A DNA stretch of 64,000 nt, from positions 124,001 through 188,000 of the forward strand of contig NZ_BSTL01000004.1 of assembly GCF_030269485.1 (NCBI RefSeq). The letters are read 5' to 3'. Numbering within the stretch: the first letter of the stretch is position 1; the number at the start of each line of letters is the position of its first letter. Below are positions 52,865 through 60,231 of the stretch, piece by piece. The position numbers were made by a program, and so were the translations under genes. This stretch comes from Actinoplanes sp. NBRC 103695. Its GTDB lineage: Bacteria > Actinomycetota > Actinomycetes > Mycobacteriales > Micromonosporaceae. The notes beneath the pieces were generated by a model, which ran no database searches, was not told the origin of the DNA, and saw only the letters and a program-made list of their open reading frames with translations.

Positions 52865-54601
52865 TCATGCCGCGGCCTCCTGCTCAGTCAACTGCGACAA
52901 CACGATTTCCCGGTACGTCTCGTTGGAATCCATCAGGTCGGAGTGGGTGCCCTCGCCGACCACCCGGCCGTCGTCCAGCACGATGATCCGGTCGGCGTCG
53001 CGGATGGTGCTCACCCGCTGCGCCACGATCACCACGGTGGCGTCGGCCGTCTGGTCCGTCAGCGCCGCGCGCAACGCCGCGTCGGTCGCGTAGTCCAGCG
53101 CCGAGAACGAGTCGTCGAACAGGTAGATCTCCGGCTTGTGCACCAGCAGCCGGGCGATCGCCAGGCGCTGCCGCTGTCCGCCGGAGACGTTCGTGCCGCC
53201 CTGCGCGATCGCCGCGTCCAGCCGCCCGTCCATCCGCTCGACGAAGTCGCGGGCCTGCGCCACGTCGAGCGCCGCCCACAGGTCCTCGTCGGTGGCGTCC
53301 GGATTGCCGTACCTCAGGTTGGAGGCGACCGTCCCGGTGAACAGGTAGGGCCGCTGCGGCACGATGCCGACCACCCGGGACAGCAGCGCCGGGTCGAGCT
53401 CGCGCACGTCCACGCCGTCCACCAGGACCGTGCCGCCGGTCGCGTCGAACAGCCGCGGCACCAGGTTGAGCAGCGTGGTCTTGCCGGAGCCGGTGCTGCC
53501 GATCACCGCGGTCACCTCGCCGGGCCGTGCGGTCAGCGAGATGCCGCTGAGCACCGGGGCCTCGGCGCCCGGATAGTGGAAGTCCACCCCGCGCAACTCG
53601 AGGTCACCGTGCAGGCTCAGGCTGGTCACGGGCTTCGCCGCGATGCGTACGGAGGACTCGGTGTCCAGAACCTCCTCGATGCGTTCGGCGCACACCTCGG
53701 CCCGCGGGATCATGACGAACATGAAGGTGGCCATCATGATCGACATGAGGATCTGCATCAGGTAGCTGAGGAACGCGGTCAGCGCGCCGATCTGCATGTC
53801 CCCGGCGTCGATCCGGCCCGCGCCGAACCACAGCACGGCCACGCTGGACAGGTTGACCACCAGCAGCACGACCGGGAACATCAGCGCCATCAGCTTGCCG
53901 ACCTTCAGCGCCACGTCGGTCACCTCGGCGTTGGCGTCCTCGTAGCGCTGCTGCTCGCGGTCGTCGCGGACGAACGCGCGGATCACCCGGATGCCGGTGA
54001 TCTGCTCGCGCATCACCCGGTTGATCTTGTCGATCTTCACCTGGAGGGTGCGGAACAGCGGCCGCATCGCCCGGATGATCAGGCCGACCAGCAGCACCAG
54101 GATCGGAACGATGACCAGGATCAGGCCGGAGAGCGGCACGTCCTGGTGCAGCGCCAGCAGGATGCCGCCGAAGCACATGATCGGCGCCGACACCATCAAC
54201 GTGAAGGTGAGCAGCACCAGCATCTGGACCTGCTGCACGTCGTTGGTGGTCCGGGTGATCAGCGACGGCGCGCCGAACTGGCCCACCTCGCGGGCGGAGA
54301 ACTCCTGCACCCGGTCGAAGATCGCGCCCCGCACGTCCCGGCCCACCGCCATCGCGGTCCGGGCGCCGAAGTAGACGGCCACGATCTGCGCCGCGATCTG
54401 CAGCACCGTGATGCCGAGCATCTCGCCGCCGACCATCATCACGTAGCCGGTGTCGCCGTTGACCACGCCGTTGTCGATGATGTCGGCGAACATGGTCGGC
54501 AGGTAGAGCGTCGCCAGGGTCTGCACCAGCTGGAAGGCGACGACCAGCCAGATGTCTCTGCGGTAGGGCCGCAGGTGTGTTCTGAGGAGCTTGAGCAGCA
54601 C
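52865..54601 (-). CDS. Heterodimeric ABC exporter, degenerate-site subunit
   Basis: A 578-residue half-transporter with six helices and an ATPase: Walker A GSTGSGKTTL, signature VSGGQRQRLAIARLL and Walker B IYLFDDSFSALD, in which Asp replaces the catalytic Glu. This asymmetry with the partner at 50848-52806 is characteristic of heterodimeric exporters (TM287/288, LmrCD type). It starts at GTG 54601, sharing one base with the TetR stop (TAGTG). The operon order is regulator, degenerate subunit, catalytic subunit. Confidence 0.9.
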   Translation of the reverse strand: MLLKLLRTHLRPYRRDIWLVVAFQLVQTLATLYLPTMFADIIDNGVVNGDTGYVMMVGGEMLGITVLQIAAQIVAVYFGARTAMAVGRDVRGAIFDRVQEFSAREVGQFGAPSLITRTTNDVQQVQMLVLLTFTLMVSAPIMCFGGILLALHQDVPLSGLILVIVPILVLLVGLIIRAMRPLFRTLQVKIDKINRVMREQITGIRVIRAFVRDDREQQRYEDANAEVTDVALKVGKLMALMFPVVLLVVNLSSVAVLWFGAGRIDAGDMQIGALTAFLSYLMQILMSIMMATFMFVMIPRAEVCAERIEEVLDTESSVRIAAKPVTSLSLHGDLELRGVDFHYPGAEAPVLSGISLTARPGEVTAVIGSTGSGKTTLLNLVPRLFDATGGTVLVDGVDVRELDPALLSRVVGIVPQRPYLFTGTVASNLRYGNPDATDEDLWAALDVAQARDFVERMDGRLDAAIAQGGTNVSGGQRQRLAIARLLVHKPEIYLFDDSFSALDYATDAALRAALTDQTADATVVIVAQRVSTIRDADRIIVLDDGRVVGEGTHSDLMDSNETYREIVLSQLTEQEAAA

Positions 54602-55215
54602 TACTTTTCCCCGTTTCTCTCGTGCTTCCTCACGAGCAGTCCGTCGAGCAGCATGGACACCTGCTCGGACGCGTCGAAGTTCTCCGGGTCGCCGAACGGC
54701 CCGAACGTGTTGGCCCCGGCGAAGAGCAGCAGCAGCCGCGCGGTCGCGCTGGGGGAGCGGCGCAGCGCCGCGCCGTCCGGCTCGATCACCGCGGTGAGCG
54801 CCTCCTCGAGTGCCTGGCGCCCGCGCATCATCCGGAGCGCGGTCTCCTTGTCGTGCGTCATCGCCATGTGCCGGGCGGCGTGCATGAGCCGAGCGTTCAC
54901 CAGGAACCGCTGCTGGATCAGGTCGGTGGCCACCACCAGCCGCTCCCGCAGCGGGAGCGCCGGGTCGATGCCGGCCAGCCCGTCGAGTGTCGGCTGCGGG
55001 TCGAGCACCTGGAGGAGAGCGGCGATGACCAGCGAGTTCTTGTCCTTGAAGACGCCGAAGATGGTGCCCTCGGCGACCCCGGCGGAGGCCGCGATCTGCT
55101 TGGTGCTGATCTCCAGCCCGTGCTCGTGCAGGAGCGGCACGGTCGCCTCGATCAGGGCGGCGCGCCGATCCTCGGGTGCCATTGCCGGCACGCGCCGGCG
55201 TCGTTCCTCTTGCAC
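54601..55215 (-). CDS. TetR-family regulator of the ABC exporter
   Basis: A regulator of about 204 residues. The N-terminal helix-turn-helix is DRRAALIEATVPLLHEHGLEISTKQIAASAGVAEGTIFGVFKDKNSLVIAAL; the C-terminal two thirds is a helical ligand-binding domain. Start uncertain: GTG 55215 is chosen because TAGAGT, a -10-like element, overlaps the alternative GTG 55224. Either would give a near-leaderless message next to the operator at 55230-55247. It likely represses the exporter operon it heads. Confidence 0.85.
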   Translation of the reverse strand: MQEERRRRVPAMAPEDRRAALIEATVPLLHEHGLEISTKQIAASAGVAEGTIFGVFKDKNSLVIAALLQVLDPQPTLDGLAGIDPALPLRERLVVATDLIQQRFLVNARLMHAARHMAMTHDKETALRMMRGRQALEEALTAVIEPDGAALRRSPSATARLLLLFAGANTFGPFGDPENFDASEQVSMLLDGLLVRKHERNGEK

Positions 55216-55229
55216 GTCGCCCACTCTAA

Positions 55230-55247
55230 TGAGCGAGTGCTCACTCA
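55230..55247. promoter_or_regulatory. Putative TetR operator
   Basis: Inverted repeat TGAGCGAG-TG-CTCACTCA (7 of 8 positions symmetric) directly upstream of the TetR start. Its position over the expected promoter suits autoregulation of the exporter operon. Confidence 0.68.
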
Positions 55248-55252
55248 GCCAC

Positions 55253-55264
55253 TGACATTTGTCA
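55253..55264. promoter_or_regulatory. Short inverted repeat in the divergent region
   Basis: TGACATTTGTCA has 5-bp arms TGACA/TGTCA around TT, midway between the TetR gene and the membrane/XRE operon. It could be part of either regulator's site. Confidence 0.35.
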
Positions 55265-55283
55265 TGTCTATCTTTCTTGACAT

Positions 55284-55305
55284 CATGTATAGAATTCTTT
55301 ACATG
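55284..55305. promoter_or_regulatory. 22-bp palindrome at the start of the membrane/XRE/MDR operon
   Basis: CATGTA and TACATG flank the 8-bp palindrome AGAATTCT, giving 20 of 22 symmetric positions; only the T/T pair breaks it. It begins two bases after TTGACA (55277-55282), contains the -10-like TATAGA, and ends on the ATG of the first gene (55303). A DNA-binding dimer here would block the promoter; the XRE protein in the same operon is the obvious candidate. Confidence 0.65.
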
Positions 55306-55707
55306 GGAGCGGAAGAGAGACGGGTCTGGATCCTCGGCATCGTCGCGGTGCTGGGCTATGCGGCCTACTGGATCGCAGTCGGCGCCGGTGCGGGCTATCG
55401 ACCGGCGATGCTGTGGACCATCGGCGCCGCCATCGCGGCCGGCATCGCCGGGCACGTCGCGGCGGTGGCGATCTGGCCCGAGGGCGCGAACCAGAAGGAT
55501 CAGCGCGACCGCGAGATCGACCGGTTCGGGCAGGCCGTCGGCCAGTCGATGCTGGTGATCGGCGGCGTCGCGGCGCTCGCCCTGGCGCTGGCCGAGACGT
55601 CGTACTTCTGGATCGCCAACACGATCTACCTGGCGTTCGTACTCTCCGCCGTGCTCGGCTCCACCACCAAGCTGGTCGCCTACCGCCGGGGGTTCCACCC
55701 GTGGTGA
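55303..55707 (+). CDS. Four-helix membrane protein, first gene of XRE operon
   Basis: A 134-residue membrane protein with four predicted helices in two hairpins (about 7-28, 35-57, 80-98 and 100-120), separated by a charged loop (GANQKDQRDREIDRFG). No family is certain. The ATG at 55303 lies at the end of the 22-bp palindrome with no ribosome site, so translation may be leaderless; upstream ATGs at 55264 and 55285 are inside promoter-like sequence. It overlaps the XRE gene as GTGA. Small membrane proteins coupled to XRE genes often act as partners of the regulator; unproven here. Confidence 0.7.
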   Translation: MGAEERRVWILGIVAVLGYAAYWIAVGAGAGYRPAMLWTIGAAIAAGIAGHVAAVAIWPEGANQKDQRDREIDRFGQAVGQSMLVIGGVAALALALAETSYFWIANTIYLAFVLSAVLGSTTKLVAYRRGFHPW

Positions 55708-55928
55708 AACCCACCCGCATCACCAACGCGATCCGCGCGCTGCGCTTCGCCACCGGCGAGATGACCCAGGCGGACCTGGCCGAACGCCTCGGCGTGACCC
55801 GGCAGACCGTCATCGCCATCGAGCAGGGCCGCTACTCGCCCTCGCTGGAGGTGGCGTTCCAGATCGCCCGCATCTTCCAGGTGCCGCTCGAGCAGGTCTT
55901 CCACTACCCGTCAGGAGACGAACCATGA
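55704..55928 (+). CDS. Small XRE/Cro-type HTH regulator
   Basis: A 74-residue protein that is almost entirely a helix-turn-helix: MTQADLAERLGVTRQTVIAIEQGRYSPSLEVAFQIARIFQVPLEQVF. Such minimal YozG-like regulators bind as dimers. It is coupled on both sides, starting at GTG 55704 within GTGA and ending in the ATGA start of the oxidoreductase gene. It probably binds the palindrome at the operon start. Confidence 0.9.
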   Translation: MKPTRITNAIRALRFATGEMTQADLAERLGVTRQTVIAIEQGRYSPSLEVAFQIARIFQVPLEQVFHYPSGDEP

Positions 55929-57019
55929 TGAAGGCGATCACCCAGCATCGGTACGGGTCGTACGAGGTGCTGACCTACGAGGAGATCGACCGGCCGACAC
56001 CCGGCGCGGGCCAGGTGCTGCTGCGGGTGGCCGCGGCCGGTGTCGACCCCGGCCAGTGGCACATGATGGCCGGCCTGCCGCTCGCCGCCCGCCTCGCGTT
56101 CGGCCTGTCCCGCCCGCGCGCCCGGGTCCGAGGCCGCGACGTGGCCGGCACGGTCGTCGCGCTCGGCCCCGCGCTTCCTATGGGTAAGCAGAGCAAAGCG
56201 ACGGTGCCCGGCCCGGCGCTTCCTATGGGTAAGCAGAGCAAAGCGACGGTGCTCGGACCGGCGCTTCCTATGGGTAAGCAGAGCAAAGCGACGGTGCGAG
56301 GGAGCGTCACGGCCCTGGCCGTGGGTGACGAGGTCTTCGGCGTGGCCGACGGCTCCTTCGCGGAGTACGCGGTGGCCAAGGCGTCACTCGTCGTGCGCCG
56401 CCCCGCGTCGGTCACGCCGGTGCAAGCGGCCGCCACGCCCACCTCCGGCTACACCGCCCTGCGCGCGATCGCGAAGACCTCCCTCGCGCCCGGTCAACGC
56501 GCGCTCGTCATCGGCGCGGGCGGCGGCGTCGGCACGATGCTGGTGCAGGTTCTCGCGTCCCGAGGGGTGCTGGTCACCGGGGCCTGCAGCGCGTCCAAGC
56601 TGGACCTGGTCCGTTCGCTGGGCGCCGCCTCGGTGATCGACTACCGCGTGTCCCCCTTGGGCGTCGGCTACGACGCGGTCTTCGACATCGCCGGCCTGCG
56701 CGGCCTCGGCGACCTGCGCGCGCTGCTCACCTCGCACGGCACGCTGGTCCTGATCGGCGGCGAGGACGACGGCCGCTGGGTGGGCGGCGCCACCACCCGC
56801 TCGCTGCGCGCCCACCTGCTCAACCTCGTCACGACCCAGCGCCTGCGCCCGGTGCTGGCCCTGGAAAATCGCGCCGACCTCGAGGAACTGGCATCCCTGC
56901 TGGCCGCCGGCACGCTCACCCCGCTGATCGACCGCACCTTCGCCCTGGCCGAAACCCCGGCAGCCCTGCGGCTCCTGATGGAGGGCGAGGCCCGCGGCAA
57001 GCTCGTCGTCACACCCTGA
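55925..57019 (+). CDS. MDR-type NAD(P)-dependent oxidoreductase with repeat insertion
   Basis: A 364-residue zinc-independent-type MDR/quinone-oxidoreductase-like protein. The GroES-like N-terminal domain (MKAITQHRYGSYEVLTYEEID) and the Rossmann motif (ALVIGAGGGVGTMLVQVLASRG) are intact, with the C-terminal RGKLVVT. Between VAGTVVALG and VTALAVGDEVFG three tandem 15-residue units (ALPMGKQSKATV plus three variable residues) interrupt the catalytic domain. Relatives pass directly from one to the other with only a few residues. The insertion equals the 45-bp repeat described at 56171. Activity may persist if the loop bulges out. Last gene of the XRE operon. Confidence 0.85.
   Translation: MMKAITQHRYGSYEVLTYEEIDRPTPGAGQVLLRVAAAGVDPGQWHMMAGLPLAARLAFGLSRPRARVRGRDVAGTVVALGPALPMGKQSKATVPGPALPMGKQSKATVLGPALPMGKQSKATVRGSVTALAVGDEVFGVADGSFAEYAVAKASLVVRRPASVTPVQAAATPTSGYTALRAIAKTSLAPGQRALVIGAGGGVGTMLVQVLASRGVLVTGACSASKLDLVRSLGAASVIDYRVSPLGVGYDAVFDIAGLRGLGDLRALLTSHGTLVLIGGEDDGRWVGGATTRSLRAHLLNLVTTQRLRPVLALENRADLEELASLLAAGTLTPLIDRTFALAETPAALRLLMEGEARGKLVVTP
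56171..56297. repeat. In-frame array of the 45-bp repeat, three units
   Basis: Three units of 45 bp starting at 56171, 56216 and 56261. Each opens with an identical 37-nt block containing GCGCTTCC and the core TATGGGTAAGCAGAGC; the last 8 nt of each unit vary. Because 45 is a multiple of three the oxidoreductase frame stays open. The same core and flanks occur in the intergenic array at 25508-25672. Confidence 0.95.
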
Positions 57020-57040
57020 GCCGTTACACCTCGAGCGCGT

Positions 57041-58753
57041 TCACCTCAGGTGCTCGGCGAGGAGTTCGGCCGGTTGCGGGCGGCCGAGCAGGAAGCCTTG
57101 GCCGTAGCGGTAACCCAGGCCGGTGAGCAGGTACTGCTGGGCCTCGGTTTCGATGCCCTCGGCGACGACCGTGAAGTGCAGGCGATCGAACAGGCCCAGC
57201 AGGTGCCGGAGCATGGCGAGCGCCGGGTCGCTGCCGGCGGCGGCCTCCTGGATGAACCGGCGGTCGAGCTTGGCGCAGGTGATCGGCAGCCGGGTGAGAG
57301 CGGCGAAGTTGGCGAATCCGGTGCCGAAGTCGTCGAGAGCGATCCTGACACCGAGGCTCGCGAGGTTGCGCAGCACGTGCTCGTAGCGTTCGACGGCGGC
57401 GCTCTCGGTGATCTCCAGCTGGAGCTGGTCGGCGGGCAGGGCGGTCGACTCCAGGACGCCCGCGATGGTCGCGGTCAGGTCCGGGTCGGTCAGCTGGTAC
57501 GGCGACACGTTGACGCTCATCACCAGGGGCAGTCCGCCTGCCCGCCACGCGGCGGCCTGCCGGCACGCCTGGTGCAGCACGGCCGCACCGAGGCGGTGGA
57601 TCATCCCGTTCTGCTCGGCGAGCGCGATGAAATCCCGCGGTACGAGCAGCCGGCCGGGCTGCTGCCACCGGGCCAGGGCCTCGACGCCCATGACGCGATC
57701 GGTGTTCAGGTCGACGATCGGCTGGTAGTGGCACACGAACTCACGGTTCTCCAGGGCGTCCGGGATCGCCGCGGCGGTGTTCTGCCGGCGGAGGTCGTCG
57801 GCGGCCCGGCCGGGCTCGAAGACGCCCCGTTCGTGTCCGTCCTGGCGTGCCCAGCTCAGAGCCCGGCGGGCGTCCCGGATCCACCGATCCGGGCTCGTGC
57901 CGGCCGCCGGCTCCTCGACCAGGCCGTCGACGACCCGGAGCGGCGTGCCGCGGGTGCCGGACCCGGAACCGGCGATGGCGCTCCTGGCCTGGTCAGCGGC
58001 CTTGACAAGATCGTCGAGCGAGGCGGTGGCGGTGACGACGGCGAACAGGTCGTCGCCCAGGTGCGCCACGAAGTGCCCGTCGTCGGTGGCGAGCCGGTCC
58101 AGCCGGGCGCCGATGCCGGCGAGCAACTCGTCGAGGGCGTCACCATGGGCGTCGGACAGCTGGCCGAAGTCGCCGATGCTGAGCAGGCACACGCCCAGCC
58201 GCCCGGTCTCCGCGGCCTCGGTGATCCGTTCGGTGAGGTGGTCGTACAGGTGGGCGCGGTTGGGCAGCAGCGAGTACGGATCGTGCAGCTGCTGCCGGCG
58301 CAGACGGTCCTGCTGGTCGGCGAACACCCGCCGCCAGTGCAGCTTCTCGGCGCGGTTGAGGGTCTCCGCCGCGCGTACGGCCGCGGTGCGTTGCGCGCTG
58401 CTGGCCCCGGCGGCGATCCGGCCCAGCACGCTCGGGATCCGCTCGTGGTCCGAGGCGCCGGACACCAGCCGCGGCAGCCGTTCCGCGAGGAGCGCGATCG
58501 TGGCGCCGATCGCCGCCGGTGAGCCCATGCGCAGCTCGACCAGCCGCACCCCAACCCCGTGCCCAGCCGTCTGATCGGGTTCCGGTGCGCGGAGAGCGGC
58601 AAGCAAGTCGTGCAGCAGCAGTTCGAGGGACGCCCGGGTGCGAGCACGGCCCGCGGGCAGGAACCCCACGGCGGCGACCGCGGCGGTCCACCGGCGGGCG
58701 GTCTCCTGAACGGCAGGTGGTGGCGGCGGCGACGCGGCATCGCTGTCGGCCAT
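57041..58753 (-). CDS. c-di-GMP phosphodiesterase, EAL with degenerate GGDEF
   Basis: A 570-residue cytoplasmic protein. An N-terminal helical region (1-160) has no membrane helix. A GGDEF-like domain (about 165-330) reads HLGDDLFAVV in place of GGDEF and is likely inactive as a cyclase. The EAL domain has GVEALARWQ, NVSPYQLTD, LEITESAAVERYE, ALDDFGTGFANF, KLDRRF and VVAEGIETEAQ, so phosphodiesterase activity is expected. ATG 58753 is preferred over 58813 because of AAGGGA upstream. It could lower the c-di-GMP made by the cyclase at 39864. Confidence 0.9.
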   Translation of the reverse strand: MADSDAASPPPPPAVQETARRWTAAVAAVGFLPAGRARTRASLELLLHDLLAALRAPEPDQTAGHGVGVRLVELRMGSPAAIGATIALLAERLPRLVSGASDHERIPSVLGRIAAGASSAQRTAAVRAAETLNRAEKLHWRRVFADQQDRLRRQQLHDPYSLLPNRAHLYDHLTERITEAAETGRLGVCLLSIGDFGQLSDAHGDALDELLAGIGARLDRLATDDGHFVAHLGDDLFAVVTATASLDDLVKAADQARSAIAGSGSGTRGTPLRVVDGLVEEPAAGTSPDRWIRDARRALSWARQDGHERGVFEPGRAADDLRRQNTAAAIPDALENREFVCHYQPIVDLNTDRVMGVEALARWQQPGRLLVPRDFIALAEQNGMIHRLGAAVLHQACRQAAAWRAGGLPLVMSVNVSPYQLTDPDLTATIAGVLESTALPADQLQLEITESAAVERYEHVLRNLASLGVRIALDDFGTGFANFAALTRLPITCAKLDRRFIQEAAAGSDPALAMLRHLLGLFDRLHFTVVAEGIETEAQQYLLTGLGYRYGQGFLLGRPQPAELLAEHLR

Positions 58754-58977
58754 CGCGGCGGTCCCTTCACTCGGCTGCCTCACGGGCCGAGGAGGCGAGG
58801 ACCATCCGACCATGGTGGACAGCCGTGTGCCAGCAGAGCCCGCACGCCCGTCCCCACGAGATCAACCAGAAGGTAGGCGCAGGTCGACGCGGGTCCGGAG
58901 GAGGCCGGCCACCGACCGGAGACGTGACCGTTTGAGCGCCATATGGTGAAACGGCGACCCCGGACGAGTGACGGCGC

Positions 58978-59793
58978 TCAGCGTTTGCGTGCCACCGCAC
59001 CCAGCCCGGTCGGCGTCGGCGGGTCGTCGGCATCCTCCGGGTCCGGGAACCAGTCGGTCACGGCGGTGACGCCCGGGTCGAGGATGTCGAAACCGGGGCC
59101 GATCAGCGCGGCGACCTCCGCGGCCGACCGGATGGTCGCCGGGGTGGGGGTGTTCTCGTACAGTTTCACCACCCGGGCCTGCTCCTCCAGTCCCGCCGGT
59201 GTGGTGTCCGGTCCGAGGTGCGACACCACCAGGTAGCTGCCCTTGACCAGCGCGTCGCCGATCTTCGAGACGATCTCGGCGGGCTTCGCCGTGTCCGGGA
59301 CGAAGTGCCAGACCGCGACGGTCAGCACCGCCACCGGCCGGGCGAAGTCCAGCAGGTCCAGCACATCCGGGTGATAGAGGATCGAGTCGGGCTCGCGCAG
59401 GTCCCCCTCGATCACCCGGGCCCGCGGGTTACCGCGCAGCAGGCTGCGGCTCTGCTCGACCGCGATCGGGTCGATGTCGACGTACATGACCTTCGCCTCG
59501 GGGTCGGCCTCCTGGGCCACCTCGTGCACGTTGCCGATCGTCGGGATGCCGGACCCGATGTCGAGGAACTGGGTGATCCCGGCCGCCGCCAGCCATCGGA
59601 TCGAGCGTCCGAGAAAGGCCCGGTTGGCCCGCGCCAGAACCTCCGCGCCGGGCATGAGCCCTTTGGCGCGCTCCCAGAACTCGCGGTCCACCTCGAAGTG
59701 GTGGTCACCGCCGAGCGCGTAGTCGTAGATCCGTGCCGCGTGCGGGACGGTGATGTCCACGCCGCCGGGCACCCAATCAGGTTTCTGCGTCAC
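58978..59793 (-). CDS. PF04672/DUF574 SAM-dependent methyltransferase
   Basis: A 271-residue protein of the actinobacterial methyltransferase family PF04672, recognised by VPHAARIYDYALGGDHHFEVDREF at the start, the SAM site FLDIGSGIPTIGNVHEVAQ, and VMYVDIDPIAVEQSR. Members are numerous in actinomycetes; few have known substrates. It stands alone. The ~225 bp to the EAL gene holds no recognised feature. Confidence 0.9.
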   Translation of the reverse strand: MTQKPDWVPGGVDITVPHAARIYDYALGGDHHFEVDREFWERAKGLMPGAEVLARANRAFLGRSIRWLAAAGITQFLDIGSGIPTIGNVHEVAQEADPEAKVMYVDIDPIAVEQSRSLLRGNPRARVIEGDLREPDSILYHPDVLDLLDFARPVAVLTVAVWHFVPDTAKPAEIVSKIGDALVKGSYLVVSHLGPDTTPAGLEEQARVVKLYENTPTPATIRSAAEVAALIGPGFDILDPGVTAVTDWFPDPEDADDPPTPTGLGAVARKR

Positions 59794-59929
59794 CGTGACC
59801 CCCGCTGCACACTCGATCGGGTTACGCCGATCATCCTATGTGCCCGCTCACCCGCCGCCCGGTCCCACCACAGGACCGTGCATCACCAGCAAAACCTCCG
59901 GCCATCACCCGACTATAGTCGCTCGACTA

Positions 59930-59940
59930 GTAAGCAGAGC
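59930..59940. repeat. Possible remnant of the 45-bp repeat core
   Basis: GTAAGCAGAGC matches 11 consecutive bases of the 45-bp repeat core. The flanks do not match, so this may be chance; a random 11-base match somewhere in a 64-kb window is unlikely but not excluded. Confidence 0.3.
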
Positions 59941-60150
59941 TCATCGGTAGCCAGTCTCGTCGGCGGTTTTCCACGGGTTCGCCGGGCGAGTAGCTGCTCT
60001 CGCCGAGGATCAGCGGCCACCGGCCGGTGCTGTGGTGGCCGGCCCGCGGCGAGCCCCAGAGGCCCGGCGGGGAGGGTCGTCGGTGATCCAGGCGAGCGGT
60101 CCGGCCTTCCGCCCTGGAGGGAGTTCCCTGTGCGCACCGTACCGGCGGGA

Positions 60151-60180
60151 CCGTCCCGCTCCCCGGAGGGAACGGGACGG
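60151..60180 (-). terminator. Terminator downstream of the metalloprotease
   Basis: Inverted repeat with 13-bp arms (CCGTCCCGCTCCC / GGGAACGGGACGG, one mismatch) and a 4-nt loop, about 45 nt beyond the stop of the minus-strand metalloprotease gene. Confidence 0.7.
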
Positions 60181-60183
60181 CCG

Positions 60184-60231
60184 CCGGAAGAACCACCTGT
60201 CAGAGGGCCGGAAGAACCACCTGTCAGAGGG
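60184..60231. repeat. 24-bp tandem duplication across the metalloprotease stop
   Basis: Two identical 24-bp copies (60184-60207 and 60208-60231) built around GAAGAACCACCTGTCAGAG. The second copy contains the TGA of the metalloprotease gene (complement at 60224-60226) and the first lies beyond it. Confidence 0.9.

Larger units (their letters stand above)
59794..60223. other. Non-coding stretch with repeat-core match
   Basis: A 430-bp gap with no supported gene. It contains a 10-bp palindrome GACTATAGTC (59911-59920), the 11-bp word GTAAGCAGAGC (59930-59940) that equals part of the 45-bp repeat core, the terminator at 60151-60180 and most of a tandem 24-bp duplication. The rest is GC-rich sequence in which I see nothing. 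Confidence 0.6.
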
